Shown here: positions 1 through 10,013 of the stretch, piece by piece
How the letters are laid out: each line of letters opens with the position of its first letter
How positions within the stretch are numbered: position 1 is the first letter of the stretch
DNA from: Bolinopsis microptera
Taxonomy: Eukaryota; Ctenophora; Tentaculata; Lobata; Bolinopsidae
Assembly (NCBI RefSeq): GCF_026151205.1
Contig: NC_087080.1
Span: 199,812-263,811, forward strand
DNA length: 64,000 bases
Direction: 5' to 3'
Notes under the pieces: model-generated
Databases searched by the model: none
What the model saw: the letters and a program-made list of their open reading frames with translations, nothing else
Told to the model about the DNA's origin: nothing
Position numbers and translations under genes: made by a program

Positions 1-705
1 TAGCTTTATAGAGTACCTAGAGTACTTACCTACTGCAGTACTTACCTAGAGTACCTACCTAGAGTACCTACCTAGAGTACCTACCTAGAGTACCTACCCA
101 GAGTACCTACCTAGAGTACCTACCTAGAGTACCTACCTAGAGTACCTACCTAGAGTACCTACCTAGAGTACCCACCTAGAGTACCTACCAAGAGTACCTA
201 CCTAGAGTACCTACCTAGAGTACCTACATAGAGTACCTACCTAGAGTACCCACCGAGGGTACCTACCTAGAGTACCTACCTAGAGTACCTACCTAGAGTA
301 CCCACCGAGGGTACCTACCTAGAGTACCTACCTAGAGTACCCACCGAGGGTACCTAACTAGAGTACCTACCTAGAGTACCTACCTAAAGTACCTACCTAG
401 AGTTCCTACCTAGAAGACCTACCTAGAGTACCTACCTAGAGTACCTACCTAGAGTACCTACCTAGAGTACCTACCTAGAGTACCTACCTAGAGTACCTAC
501 CTAGAGTACCTACCTAGAGTACCTACCTAGAGTACCTACCTAGAGTACCTACCTAGAGTACTTACCTAGAGTACTTACCTAGAGTACTTACCTAGAGTAC
601 CTACCTAGAGTACCTACCTAGAGTACCTACCTAGAGTACCTACCTAGAGTACCTACCTAGAGTACCTACCTAGAGTACCTACATAGAGTTCCTACCTAGA
701 GTACT
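1..705. repeat. 13-bp tandem satellite
   Basis: About 54 copies of a 13-bp unit, TAGAGTACCTACC, with scattered variants such as CCCACCGAGGGTACC and TACTTACC. The array runs off the left edge of the window and stops near base 705. The first 13 bases (TAGCTTTATAGAG) recur at about 1877-1889, which suggests the array grew from or interrupts that local sequence. No open reading frame is supported in it. Confidence 0.95.
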
Positions 706-2000
706 GACTAAAATATTAACATTACGAAAGTTCTTAACCCTAACAGCCAACATGACCTCTATTGATGTATTTCTATGTGTTTATCTTTAAATTGATTGTA
801 ATTTAATCACTAATTGCTTATTTGAACACGTTTGAGCAGAGTACTATTTTCGGTATAAACAGACTGGATTAATTTTTTAGGTTTTACAAAATTATATTTG
901 TTGGTTTAATTGTTTTAATATTCAATAAACTGTTAGTGTAAATTGTCATTTGCAGGTTAATTCAGTACTCTATAAAACAAAGCAAAACAAGAAGAAAAGG
1001 ACTACTAAACAGCTTAAGGTTATTATAAAAACTATATTTTACTTTTTTATCGTTGATGGTAACTAACTGTGTGAAAACTGATAAGTACCTATTTGACTTA
1101 AAAAGATTTAATGGTCTATTGTTCATTTTGACCATGACCACTGGACAAATAACTATAAAATTTCAGGATCATTTCACCTACACGTGAGATTGTCAAGAAA
1201 CAAGTAGCTCAAAAATCTGTTCTGAACACAAGGTAAACCAACAAAAAGAATGCATTACCTAGTCTCCTTATATTTTAGCATGTTAGTTAAAAATCTTCAT
1301 AAAATTCATGTTTATATAGGGCAAATGCTGAAAACGAAAAAATGATTTACCAAATACTGGCGAGGTATCGGCGAAAAAGTGCCTCAATCACGTGATATGA
1401 ATTAGTAAAAGCCGATATGACCATATAAAGATATAATAAGGAAGTTGGTCTAATTTTCCGTTAGAATTAAGGTATTAGCATATGCTTCGGTTAGAGATTG
1501 GGTTAGGGTTGGCATCAGTGTCATGTAGATATCATGTAGGGGTTTCGCTGAGCTTCCATTTGTTTGACAATTCAAATTCCGGTTTGCCTCAGCGTAATGA
1601 GAGCCGAAGAAAACGCTCGTTCTGGCAATCAATGCTGTCGTTCATTTCATGGTAAGGGTCTGCGTTCAGGTTAAGGGTGTAAAAATGAATCGTGTTCTGA
1701 TTGACCCGTGAAGTGTTTCAAGTGGTTATGCACGATAACAGAATCAGCACGACCGTTTTTAAGACTCCAGCGCTGATGAGGACTACATCGGATTGTTCTA
1801 TTTAGGCTTGATGTTGCACTAAGTCTTTTATTTTGTGTTCGATAGACTCGGCCTGGCTCAACTGCCTTATACTTATAGCTTTATAGAGCGAAAAACTATC
1901 TGTCCATTCCTATAACTCATATTATATAGTTAAACCTCATATATATATAATAACATCTATAAACAAAAGAGCACCTAAAGAGGCTCAGCAAAGTGCTGGC
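706..2000. other. Spacer without a recognisable gene
   Basis: AT-rich sequence with only short open frames that show no family features. A single GGGTTAGGGTT string near 1510 is not an array and is not evidence of a telomere. I see no RNA gene. Confidence 0.5.
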
Positions 2001-2365
2001 CTATTTACGCTTACGAAGACTCATTCGTTCAATATGTCTCAAAGTAAATAAACTCCTCCATCCTACTCTATCTCTTGCTAAGTTCACTAAGTTGGTAAAA
2101 TCATCTTCATTTTTCAAATAAATTTGTCTCTTAAATAGGTCTTTTTTCACAATAATATCATACAAATTAGTCCTGTGTCTACCCACTCGTCCCTTTAGTG
2201 TTTGACATCCTAGTGTAGCAAATAACATAGACTGGTAGGCAGGCGTGTCGTTGTCACTGCGTAGAACATGACATAGCATTGTCCACCGTGCCTTTTCCAC
2301 TCTCTCGGAAAGGGGCCTGGTCTGGGTACGAGCGTAGAGGGCCTTGTTAGATATTGAGCTAGGCC
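2001..2365 (-). pseudogene. C-terminal fragment of a LINE reverse transcriptase
   Basis: The minus-strand frame matches the conserved tail that follows the RT domain in many non-LTR retrotransposons. It shows an ARTQTRPLSERVEKARW-type stretch, then a CHVLRSDNDTPA block (the usual form is GHVLRM..NTPA), then GRVGRHRTNLYD, then LARDRVGWRSL near the stop. The frame opens by about 2365, upstream of the first ATG at 2300, so the fragment begins without a start codon. No RT catalytic core is present nearby, so this is a 5'-truncated copy. The clade cannot be set from the tail alone. Confidence 0.7.
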
Positions 2366-3030
2366 AATAGATGTGTAAACCTCATATACATACTGTTATC
2401 AATCTACCTTTTTAATTGTTCGTATTGCGTCCAAAAATACACCTACTCAGATCAATTTCATACCCAAAGGGCCTTTTCACAAGAATTTTCTTAAAATTTG
2501 GGCGAGCGATTTAGTAGGACTAGGAGCGATTGATTCGTGATAAAAGGGACAGTTACAATATTCGAGTATGACTATGAGTGTTGTGCCTTATAACCTGCCT
2601 ACCTAGCTCATAGGCTTCTTCCAACCTGTACACCCGCTAGCTAAAAGCTTTTTTCGAGGAAATTGAAAATCTATAATGTTACATAGTTTTTTCGTTATCA
2701 TCTATGATCTAGGCTCTAGCTCCGTAACATAAATTGCATGGATTTTTATTTGCCAATGATGAAAAAGGTTTAAGTATTGTCTAATCGATACTTGTTACTG
2801 CATCAAAAAACATCAATCACAACCAAAGTTATGGATAATAGTCATTGTTGTTGGGGACTGGCCCGTGGTACCAGCCAATGTTTACTCAAAAAATATATAT
2901 AACATCAATGGTAATATGGTAATAAGAAATTCATCCCCGTGGGGCACATGCATAAATATAAAAGTTTAAAGGAAATCTCAAACTATTCAGTTTAGACTCT
3001 ACCGGTAAAGTATGCAAGGAAGGTTTATAA
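2366..3030. other. Spacer between LINE fragment and CR1 element
   Basis: No coding signal seen. The 3' end of the CR1-type element probably lies near 3030. In element orientation an AATAAA signal sits at about 3038-3043, just before a TTTAAGTTATAA stretch. The exact boundary and a target-site duplication could not be fixed by eye. Confidence 0.35.
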
Positions 3031-3223
3031 CTTAAAGTTTTATTTTCCAATGGTTAGTAGGTAAAGATTAAAAAAGTAAAACAAGACTGAGCACTTCAAA
3101 ATTTGTAGAATTTGTAACTTGATTTGTAATACGCGGCGATAATAAAAAAATGTCCAATGTTGGCAGTGTAATTTATGAGATATGCGACGTTTATTGAGTG
3201 ATGCATAAGTGTGTGCATATAAT

Positions 3224-6200
3224 CTAAGATGTAGAGACAAGGTTATTATCGGCATTTTGGTTTATGTTACGCTTTGATTTTCTTAGTCCTGTTATACAAA
3301 ATAACATGAAATTAGGCCATTCGTCTTCGATGTTTTCATTTTGCTGATCGATGAGCATAGTTTTTATACAAGTTTTGTAAATGTTCAGGTTAAATAGACT
3401 AGGCGGGGAAGTTGCTGCAACATTATATCGGTTTATTGCTAATAATGGACCTTTAAAAAATACTGAGTTGTTGTAAGGGTGTTGACCATACTTTTCTGAC
3501 CATTGTGTAGTGAGAATAGAATCCGGGTTAGTATCAAATAATGGTGCGCTTTTGGGAATTGTTTTCTTGAGAGACAATGGTACTAGATTAGGAAAGTTTT
3601 TCAATTTATGCATTAAAATGAGTGCGTTCTTTACAATGATACTGTGTACTGTCAAAATTTTATGTGAATAAAAGCCAGACTTGGTACTTGCTGGGGGGAT
3701 ACCGTCCTTGTACCAGTAATTGACGAAACCAGGTAATACTGCTCGAAGGCCCATTTTCTGTTTTACAAAAAGTGATTCAATATGAGACTTGGCAGCAAAA
3801 CCCCATACAAGGCTGCAATAATTAAGGTGTGACTGCACAAAACTTTGATAAATTTGAAGACGTGCTTCGAGAGGCAGATATTTTTTAAGTTTGTACATGA
3901 CTCCTATGTATCTGGACATTTTCATTTTCATGGCAGAGATATGATGGGACCAGTTTAGTTTATCATCTATTATAACTCCTAAAAAACGGGCTTCTGTTTT
4001 CCTCTCAATTGTGACACCAGAAATTGCCACATCACGATAATTAAGATTTCTTTGTCGAGAGAAGATCATATAATTTGTTTTCTTAAGGTTGAGAGCTAAA
4101 CCATTATTATCTACCCACTTAACTAAAGCATCGCTAAGAGTTATTAGTTTATCGTAAACTTCATTAAGATTTTCTCCTATCAGGAAGATGTTGGCATCAT
4201 CTGCGTACATAATGAAATTGGCTATATCTGATATTTGAGGCAGGTCGTTTATGTAGATTATAAAGAGTAAAGGTCCTAATATTGACCCTTGAGGCACGCC
4301 GTATAAAATTTGGTTGGTTGAGGATTTTGACGAGCCAATTGATACAAACTGTTTCCTGTTAGTGAGATATGACTTAAACCAGTTTAAGGCTTGACCCCTT
4401 ATGCCGTAATGGTCCAGCTTGCGCAAGAGTATGGAATGATCCACAAGGTCGAAAGCTTTGCTGAAGTCGATTAAAAGAAGTAAAGTTACCTGCTTTTTAG
4501 ACATTGAATTAAGAATGGTGTCTTTTGCGTTGAGAAGAGCATGTTCGCAAGACCTACCCGGGCGAAAACCGTATTGGTTTTCACATAGTATGCTGTATTT
4601 ATCTAAGAAACTTATAACTCTGTTATGCATTAGCTTTTCAAATACTTTAGAGAAAGAAGCAAGAAGAGATATTGGTCTGTAATTTTTTATGTCAGATTTA
4701 GATCCACCTTTGTGAATTGGGACCACCTTCGCTTCTTTCAAAGCCTGTGGAAAGATCCCCTGTTCAAAAGAACTGTTGACAACGTGGGCTAGTACACTAG
4801 TAAAACTGGGACAACTGTTAGCGATTTTTGGAGGTTCAATTTTAGTGTCTAGTGTGGCTTTATTCTTAAGCAGGTTTATGACGTCCTGAATTTCTGTGGC
4901 AGTGACTGGCTTTAAGTAAATACTACTTGGAGTGGCGTTGCAGAGTGTGCTATGGGTTCCACCAGGATCAAAAGTGGTCCTACTACTAATTTCAGACTTA
5001 ATTTTTGGAGCGATGTTTGAGAAGTAATCGTTAAATTTTTCTGCTACAGCTGCCGGAGTGCTGATTGAGCCGTTTTCGTCAGTCAGTTTTATTGTAGTAG
5101 GTTTAGATTTTTTGCTATTTAGAAGACTGTTTATCATTTGCCACTGCTTCTTAGAATTTTCTTTGTTTTGCTCAAAAAATTTTTTGAAGTGCTTGTTTTT
5201 AGCTTTATCGATGTGTTTATTACAAAACTTCTTCAGACGGTCATATTTACTGCGGTTACTATCAGATGGTTCCTTAACAAAATCATAATATGACTCATTT
5301 TTACGTTCTATAGCTTCTTCGAGCCAGGGCAGCATCCATGGTTTCGGATTAACACGTTCATTTTGTCTTCGTGATTGTCTTTTTGTAGGATAGGCAGACT
5401 CGTAAATCTTATTATAAGCCGTATTTAAATTATTGAACTGTTCGTTGGCATCATTGGTATTGTTAAAAATTTCAGACCAACTTTCATTTATAATTAAGTC
5501 TCTGAATTTTTGATTGTTGGTGTCGTTAAATCTGCGTGTTTCAGTTTGAGATACATTTTGTGAGTTAGACGCAGAGCGGTAGCTGCTGGTTGGCGTGTTA
5601 TCAAGATTTATTGTAGTGACTATTGCTAAGTGATCAGACATATCTGTCGTTAAGACGTTACAGCTTATTGTATCCTCAAGATTGTTTGTGTAGATGTGGT
5701 CAATAAGCGTGGCACTATGGTCCGTTAGGCGAGTTGGGCGTGATACAATTTGAATAAAACCGTAAGAGGACGCAATATCTATAATGTTCTGACATGCTTG
5801 GTCGCTGCTGTGCTTCAGTAAATCAAGGTTGAAATCTCCATGAAGCGTCATATGTTTACGGGTGTGTCTCCCTAGGTTGTGCAGCGTATTTTTGAAAATT
5901 TCTAGAAACGCTTCAGGTCTCCTAGCGGGAGAACGGTAAACATTGCCAATTATTTTCGTTCTGTTGTATCCTTTGCACTGATGGAGCTTGATAAATTGGA
6001 ATTCGCCACTAGTATTAGTTGGTTCAGGGTTTGGAGTGAAAATATCAATTTTATCATAATCGACTACACGTTTGTGTACATAAGTGGCTAGCCCCCCACC
6101 TTTTCCAGATGGTCGAATTGGATCCTGGATAAATGGTTCATGAAATCCATCTAAGGTAACGTCGTTTATTCCGTTTGGTAATTTCCCTAAAGTGCAATTA

Positions 6201-6697
6201 GTTTCGTTAAAACACAATATATCATACTTATCATAAGTCTCAATATCATCACGTAGTTGATCTATATTCTTAATAAGGGATCTTATGTTCATAGAAAATG
6301 TTTTAAGTTGAGAGCAGGTAGATTTTTTTACGTTACGTTGTTGTTTGTACTGACAACTTGTTAGGAAAGATGAAATATTGCTCCAAGTTGAATCTTGATG
6401 CTCTTCGTTGGTCAAGGTGTCGCCAATAAGATTAAATCGACTATTCTGATCGTACGGATTGAATATGTCACTATTAAGTTTACTGTAGTCGTCATAGATT
6501 TCATAGTAGGTTGCGTGAAATCCAGGAATGATACTTTCACAGCAACTCGTACAGCCTAAATTATCCTTAAAACATTTGACATGGACATTACTTTGGCACC
6601 ATGAGCATGTGCGAATATTTCTAATAGAGTAACACCAGCCGCTGCAGCTTGAACATTTGATCTTGACTTTGTTTTCAGATGTAACAGTGGGTTCCAT
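3224..6697 (-). CDS. CR1-type LINE ORF2: PHD finger, AP endonuclease, reverse transcriptase
   Basis: An uninterrupted 1157-residue protein that would nick DNA and copy the element's RNA at the nick (target-primed reverse transcription). A full C4HC3 zinc-finger set is visible at residues 15-52: C15, C18, C31, C34, H39, C42, C49, C52. The APE-like endonuclease spans about 133-360, with FNET near 163, GDFNLD at 287-292, DHIY at 333 and SDH at 354-356. The RT spans about 655-950, with RPISLL at 674, LLIDFSKAFD at 741, GVPQGSILGP at 800 and the catalytic YADD at 831-834. This order and these motifs are CR1-clade features. The start ATG at 6697 follows a 639-bp gap after ORF1. There are no stops or frameshifts, so the copy may be young. 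A PHD finger placed at the N-terminus of ORF2 is notable. Confidence 0.93.
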   Translation of the reverse strand: MEPTVTSENKVKIKCSSCSGWCYSIRNIRTCSWCQSNVHVKCFKDNLGCTSCCESIIPGFHATYYEIYDDYSKLNSDIFNPYDQNSRFNLIGDTLTNEEHQDSTWSNISSFLTSCQYKQQRNVKKSTCSQLKTFSMNIRSLIKNIDQLRDDIETYDKYDILCFNETNCTLGKLPNGINDVTLDGFHEPFIQDPIRPSGKGGGLATYVHKRVVDYDKIDIFTPNPEPTNTSGEFQFIKLHQCKGYNRTKIIGNVYRSPARRPEAFLEIFKNTLHNLGRHTRKHMTLHGDFNLDLLKHSSDQACQNIIDIASSYGFIQIVSRPTRLTDHSATLIDHIYTNNLEDTISCNVLTTDMSDHLAIVTTINLDNTPTSSYRSASNSQNVSQTETRRFNDTNNQKFRDLIINESWSEIFNNTNDANEQFNNLNTAYNKIYESAYPTKRQSRRQNERVNPKPWMLPWLEEAIERKNESYYDFVKEPSDSNRSKYDRLKKFCNKHIDKAKNKHFKKFFEQNKENSKKQWQMINSLLNSKKSKPTTIKLTDENGSISTPAAVAEKFNDYFSNIAPKIKSEISSRTTFDPGGTHSTLCNATPSSIYLKPVTATEIQDVINLLKNKATLDTKIEPPKIANSCPSFTSVLAHVVNSSFEQGIFPQALKEAKVVPIHKGGSKSDIKNYRPISLLASFSKVFEKLMHNRVISFLDKYSILCENQYGFRPGRSCEHALLNAKDTILNSMSKKQVTLLLLIDFSKAFDLVDHSILLRKLDHYGIRGQALNWFKSYLTNRKQFVSIGSSKSSTNQILYGVPQGSILGPLLFIIYINDLPQISDIANFIMYADDANIFLIGENLNEVYDKLITLSDALVKWVDNNGLALNLKKTNYMIFSRQRNLNYRDVAISGVTIERKTEARFLGVIIDDKLNWSHHISAMKMKMSRYIGVMYKLKKYLPLEARLQIYQSFVQSHLNYCSLVWGFAAKSHIESLFVKQKMGLRAVLPGFVNYWYKDGIPPASTKSGFYSHKILTVHSIIVKNALILMHKLKNFPNLVPLSLKKTIPKSAPLFDTNPDSILTTQWSEKYGQHPYNNSVFFKGPLLAINRYNVAATSPPSLFNLNIYKTCIKTMLIDQQNENIEDEWPNFMLFCITGLRKSKRNINQNADNNLVSTS

Positions 6698-7336
6698 TTA
6701 TAACTAAATATTATGATTATGATACTGATAGTATATAAAACTATAGTTCAAATCAGATTCTTTCACGAGAACCGGAGGTCCTGTATGCTACAGAATCGTG
6801 ATATGATTTAAAAGTCAATTATATTATTTTAAGCTAAAATCGGATAATTAAGTGAGATAAAGTGTCCTTATCTAGGGCCTTATCAGTATGATTTAAATAA
6901 CTGATTTGGCTAAAAAATAGAAATCGAATAAAGTGGTTGCTTTTGTGTTGTGTAGTTTTGTGAGGTGTTATTTGTATTTGATTTGTTTGTAGCGTTTACG
7001 TAATAAGGGACTATCGCACTGAACTTGAGTAATACTGAAGAGAACGTACTTGATTATTCATTGATTTGTATGTGTATTTTGAATGTTGTATAGAGTTATG
7101 AAATCTCGTTGATTTAGGATGATACAGATTTGTAGAGTAAGATGTTTTGTGTGCGATCGGGTGATAAGAGATACTGATAATGGATGAGCTTATCAGATAA
7201 TGAGAAAAATTCCACCAATCAGATCATTTCATTATATGATCGATCTTGGTAACGATCTGTTAAAGGTGGACTGGAAGTTGAGAAAAAATTGTATCGTATT
7301 TTTTAATCAGAATGGTATCAATGATTTGTAAAGCGC
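6698..7336 (-). other. Inter-ORF region of the CR1-type element
   Basis: 639 bp between ORF1 stop and ORF2 start, with no long frame. It is presumably part of the bicistronic retrotransposon RNA. It holds several GATAAG/CTTATC strings (about 7130-7200), but no structure I can name. Confidence 0.5.
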
Positions 7337-9118
7337 TCAGCTTCGGTTATATCTGGAGAGACTGTTAGGCTTGTGGTGATAGAGCCACTCACAGTTCCTG
7401 TGACGTCTCTGTTCAGATCCACACAACTTGCCAACGCAGTTAACAAGTTCATGTGCCACTACCCTTTGCACCTCGTGATATAAGTGGATGCCATGTCTGT
7501 CGTTGCGGTCCCATACGTAGTATGAGTTAACACGCTTGATCACGGCATGGGCATCGAAAAAACTCAGATTTGGAATATCCTTAGCCAGGTTCAACATCAT
7601 GATATTAAAAGCGTCAATCTCTGCATTCAACCAGTTAAATTTAGTCATAGATAAAGCACAAAACATAAACTCGGTATTCTTGTTATTGTTACAAGAGTCT
7701 ATAAAACGGGGACAGAAATTGTCCGCAAGACTCTTGGCCGACTGCCCATACCTAGCTAGGTCATTAATACCGCAGGAAAGTACGACTGCTTTAGAATGTT
7801 TGAACTCATGTTGATGTTCCAGTGAGTTTACTAGTTGATAGTTAAGGCGCTTTTGACATCGGTGGCCAGGTATCTGGTCGAACAGCCATTCTGGCGTTTC
7901 TCGGTGTATTGAGTCGTGAATAAAGAGGACTCTGGAGTGACGGGACGTTGGTGACTGTTTCTGTGTAGGTGGTGCAACAGGCGGGACTCGAGTAGGGGCT
8001 GCAGGTGCTGGCAAGGCCGTGGGATCAGGCTGTTTCAACTTGCGAAGAGTGAGCGAGATTCGTGGCTGCCTTAACATAGGATCACGTTCAATGCCGTGCT
8101 GCCAGTGGTTCTGATCAGATCGAGACATTGCAAAGACAGAGCCGTGCTCAAGCGGGATGCTATGCTCAACGAAAGGGCCTGTCGACGTTGACATTCTCAT
8201 AATTCTGGTAGAGCCAAATGATGCAGTGTAAATCAGACTATCTTCTACAATGCTGGATTCGCTGTCACTATGCAATGGAATACCAACTGACCCGTCCTTA
8301 TAGTAAGTACAGAGGCAGGTGTAGTTCGTGTGAGTAATGTCAGGATCGGATTCATGCAAACAATCAAAAATGCGCTTTAGGACAGGTGGCAAGGGCGTAT
8401 CATGGGATGCACGGTGGTTGGTTCTGCCATAACTGTAAGGTACCGAGCCAAAATATGACGTTGAACGGCCCCCCGGGTGTTTCATGTTAAAGTCAAGCTC
8501 GCGGTAGATTTCATCAAAAGAAAGATCACCAAAGTCACAGTCCAAAAATCTTACCGGAGGTGGTGGGTTAGGTATACTTTCTACTTCACCGGAAGGGGAG
8601 AGAGTCTGTGGAGAACTACTGCTAGCTGCTTCAACGATGAGAGAGGTCTGCTTCCTGGACTCTTCAGAGACTTCCTGGATCGCAGTGCAGGCTCGTTCCG
8701 TGATGCTGTTGACCGCCTTCTCAACCTCTTCATTAACGGTACATGAAATGAGTTTTAGACTCGCAGTTAATTTGTTCATTGTCTCGTCAGCGTCTAGGGC
8801 ACATTGGCCTAATAAATGTTTCCTTAAAAAAGAAATTTTGTTGTCCGTTGTGCTTGCTTTAGTAGCACTTTTCGAAAGGAGGCGGAGTCTTTCGAACTCA
8901 AAATCTAAATCGGGAGCAGGCAGTAAGCTTAACAAGTGAAGGCATGTTGTTGCTGCAAACGTGTAATTCCCTGACACCCCAAGCCCCAACATACCGGTAG
9001 AAGGTGCTTCTGGGTCAGCGATTGACTCAGAAGCAGCTTTAGAAGGTAGTTTCTTCCTCTGGGATGATGTAGGTGTAGAGGTATTAGGTGTAGAAGATCC
9101 AGAATTTCGTCGCGACAT
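7337..9118 (-). CDS. CR1-type LINE ORF1: AlkB-like 2OG-Fe(II) dioxygenase fused to SGNH-hydrolase-like domain
   Basis: 593 residues, intact. Residues 1-185 are a Ser/Thr-rich and probably coiled N-terminus. Residues about 190-362 carry AlkB-type oxygenase marks: NYTCLCTYYKDGSVGI ahead of the iron ligands H283-S-D285, the distal H341, and the 2-oxoglutarate signature R353-x5-R359 (RISLTLR). After a Pro-rich linker (363-392), residues 394-560 resemble SGNH/GDSL hydrolases. Block I is IHDSI with candidate Ser403 and His at the usual Gly; GIND is at 450-453; HGIH at 542-545 has His where Asp of the DxxH block is expected, though D540 is near. AlkB proteins oxidatively demethylate nucleic acids, and esterase-type ORF1 proteins are known in CR1 elements. 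The function here is inferred: RNP protein acting on the element's nucleic acid or on lipids. It lies upstream of ORF2 on the same strand. Confidence 0.85.
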   Translation of the reverse strand: MSRRNSGSSTPNTSTPTSSQRKKLPSKAASESIADPEAPSTGMLGLGVSGNYTFAATTCLHLLSLLPAPDLDFEFERLRLLSKSATKASTTDNKISFLRKHLLGQCALDADETMNKLTASLKLISCTVNEEVEKAVNSITERACTAIQEVSEESRKQTSLIVEAASSSSPQTLSPSGEVESIPNPPPPVRFLDCDFGDLSFDEIYRELDFNMKHPGGRSTSYFGSVPYSYGRTNHRASHDTPLPPVLKRIFDCLHESDPDITHTNYTCLCTYYKDGSVGIPLHSDSESSIVEDSLIYTASFGSTRIMRMSTSTGPFVEHSIPLEHGSVFAMSRSDQNHWQHGIERDPMLRQPRISLTLRKLKQPDPTALPAPAAPTRVPPVAPPTQKQSPTSRHSRVLFIHDSIHRETPEWLFDQIPGHRCQKRLNYQLVNSLEHQHEFKHSKAVVLSCGINDLARYGQSAKSLADNFCPRFIDSCNNNKNTEFMFCALSMTKFNWLNAEIDAFNIMMLNLAKDIPNLSFFDAHAVIKRVNSYYVWDRNDRHGIHLYHEVQRVVAHELVNCVGKLCGSEQRRHRNCEWLYHHKPNSLSRYNRS

Positions 9119-10013
9119 GATCAGTATAAATCACAAGCTCAGTGCGATAAGAAAAGGTAGATTACAGAGGAAAAATATTGATGCGTAATGAAAGTAGTAA
9201 AATGATTAAGTAGTCATAGCGTAATTGTAATGTGAGCTAGTTAGCTAGTTATGACGCACTTATGAGGCAGGTTATAAAGCACTGCGACGCGCGTTGCTAA
9301 CCTGTGTTATACTGTGGTTGCTCGCGCACGTGTAATCTCTTGATGTTGCTACGCAACGACGTAGTTAAACTTTGATAAAAAAGTGCCATTATTCTAACGT
9401 TTATTTTACCCCACTTCCGACGTTAATAATTACTCAAAATCTAAAGCCTTAATCGAAACTCTAAGAATACTATCTCCTATTCCTGTCCTTTTTCTACATT
9501 CCTACTAGTACTAAAAATTGTAAGGTTTCGACTCCATTTGCGAGCTAAAATTGGGTACGCCAGAGGGTAATTCTTTGGTAAATTATCAGTGTTATCTACT
9601 TCTAGTCTTTCTTTTAAAGAAAATAATTATAATACTTGCATTCTAATATTTTTAAGATAATTAATAAATTACGACAACTTAAGTCGCGCTTTATCGACGA
9701 GAAAAACCGCTTGGGCGTCCAGCGTCCAATTTATGTCCGCTCAAACAAAATCCGATAAGGTAGCTCAGTTATACGCCCAAGCTATGACTTTTCATAATTT
9801 TGGTTAATGTGATCGATATTTTTGATGTGGTGAAATACTTGAAACTTTGTTGTCATTGTCAAATAAGGTCAAATAACATCCATACTTTCTACAGTGCTGA
9901 GCAAGATGAAGAGAAATTAAAACATATCTAATTTTAAATATCCTCCAGTAAAGCTTTCGACTAGCGCATTTCTAATTCTAATCTAATGTGAAAACTTTTC
10001 ATAATACATTTCA
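9119..10013. other. Probable CR1 5' UTR and upstream intergenic DNA
   Basis: No coding frame. The part next to ORF1 (9119 to roughly 9400) is presumably the element's 5' UTR and promoter, but the element's 5' end is not visible as a clear junction. The last bases, a pyrimidine-rich run ending in ACATTTCAG at about 10013, look like a splice acceptor for the gene-like region that follows. Confidence 0.4.

Noticed and set aside
1500-1520. Telomere-like GGGTTAGGGTT
   Set aside because: One isolated occurrence without an array.
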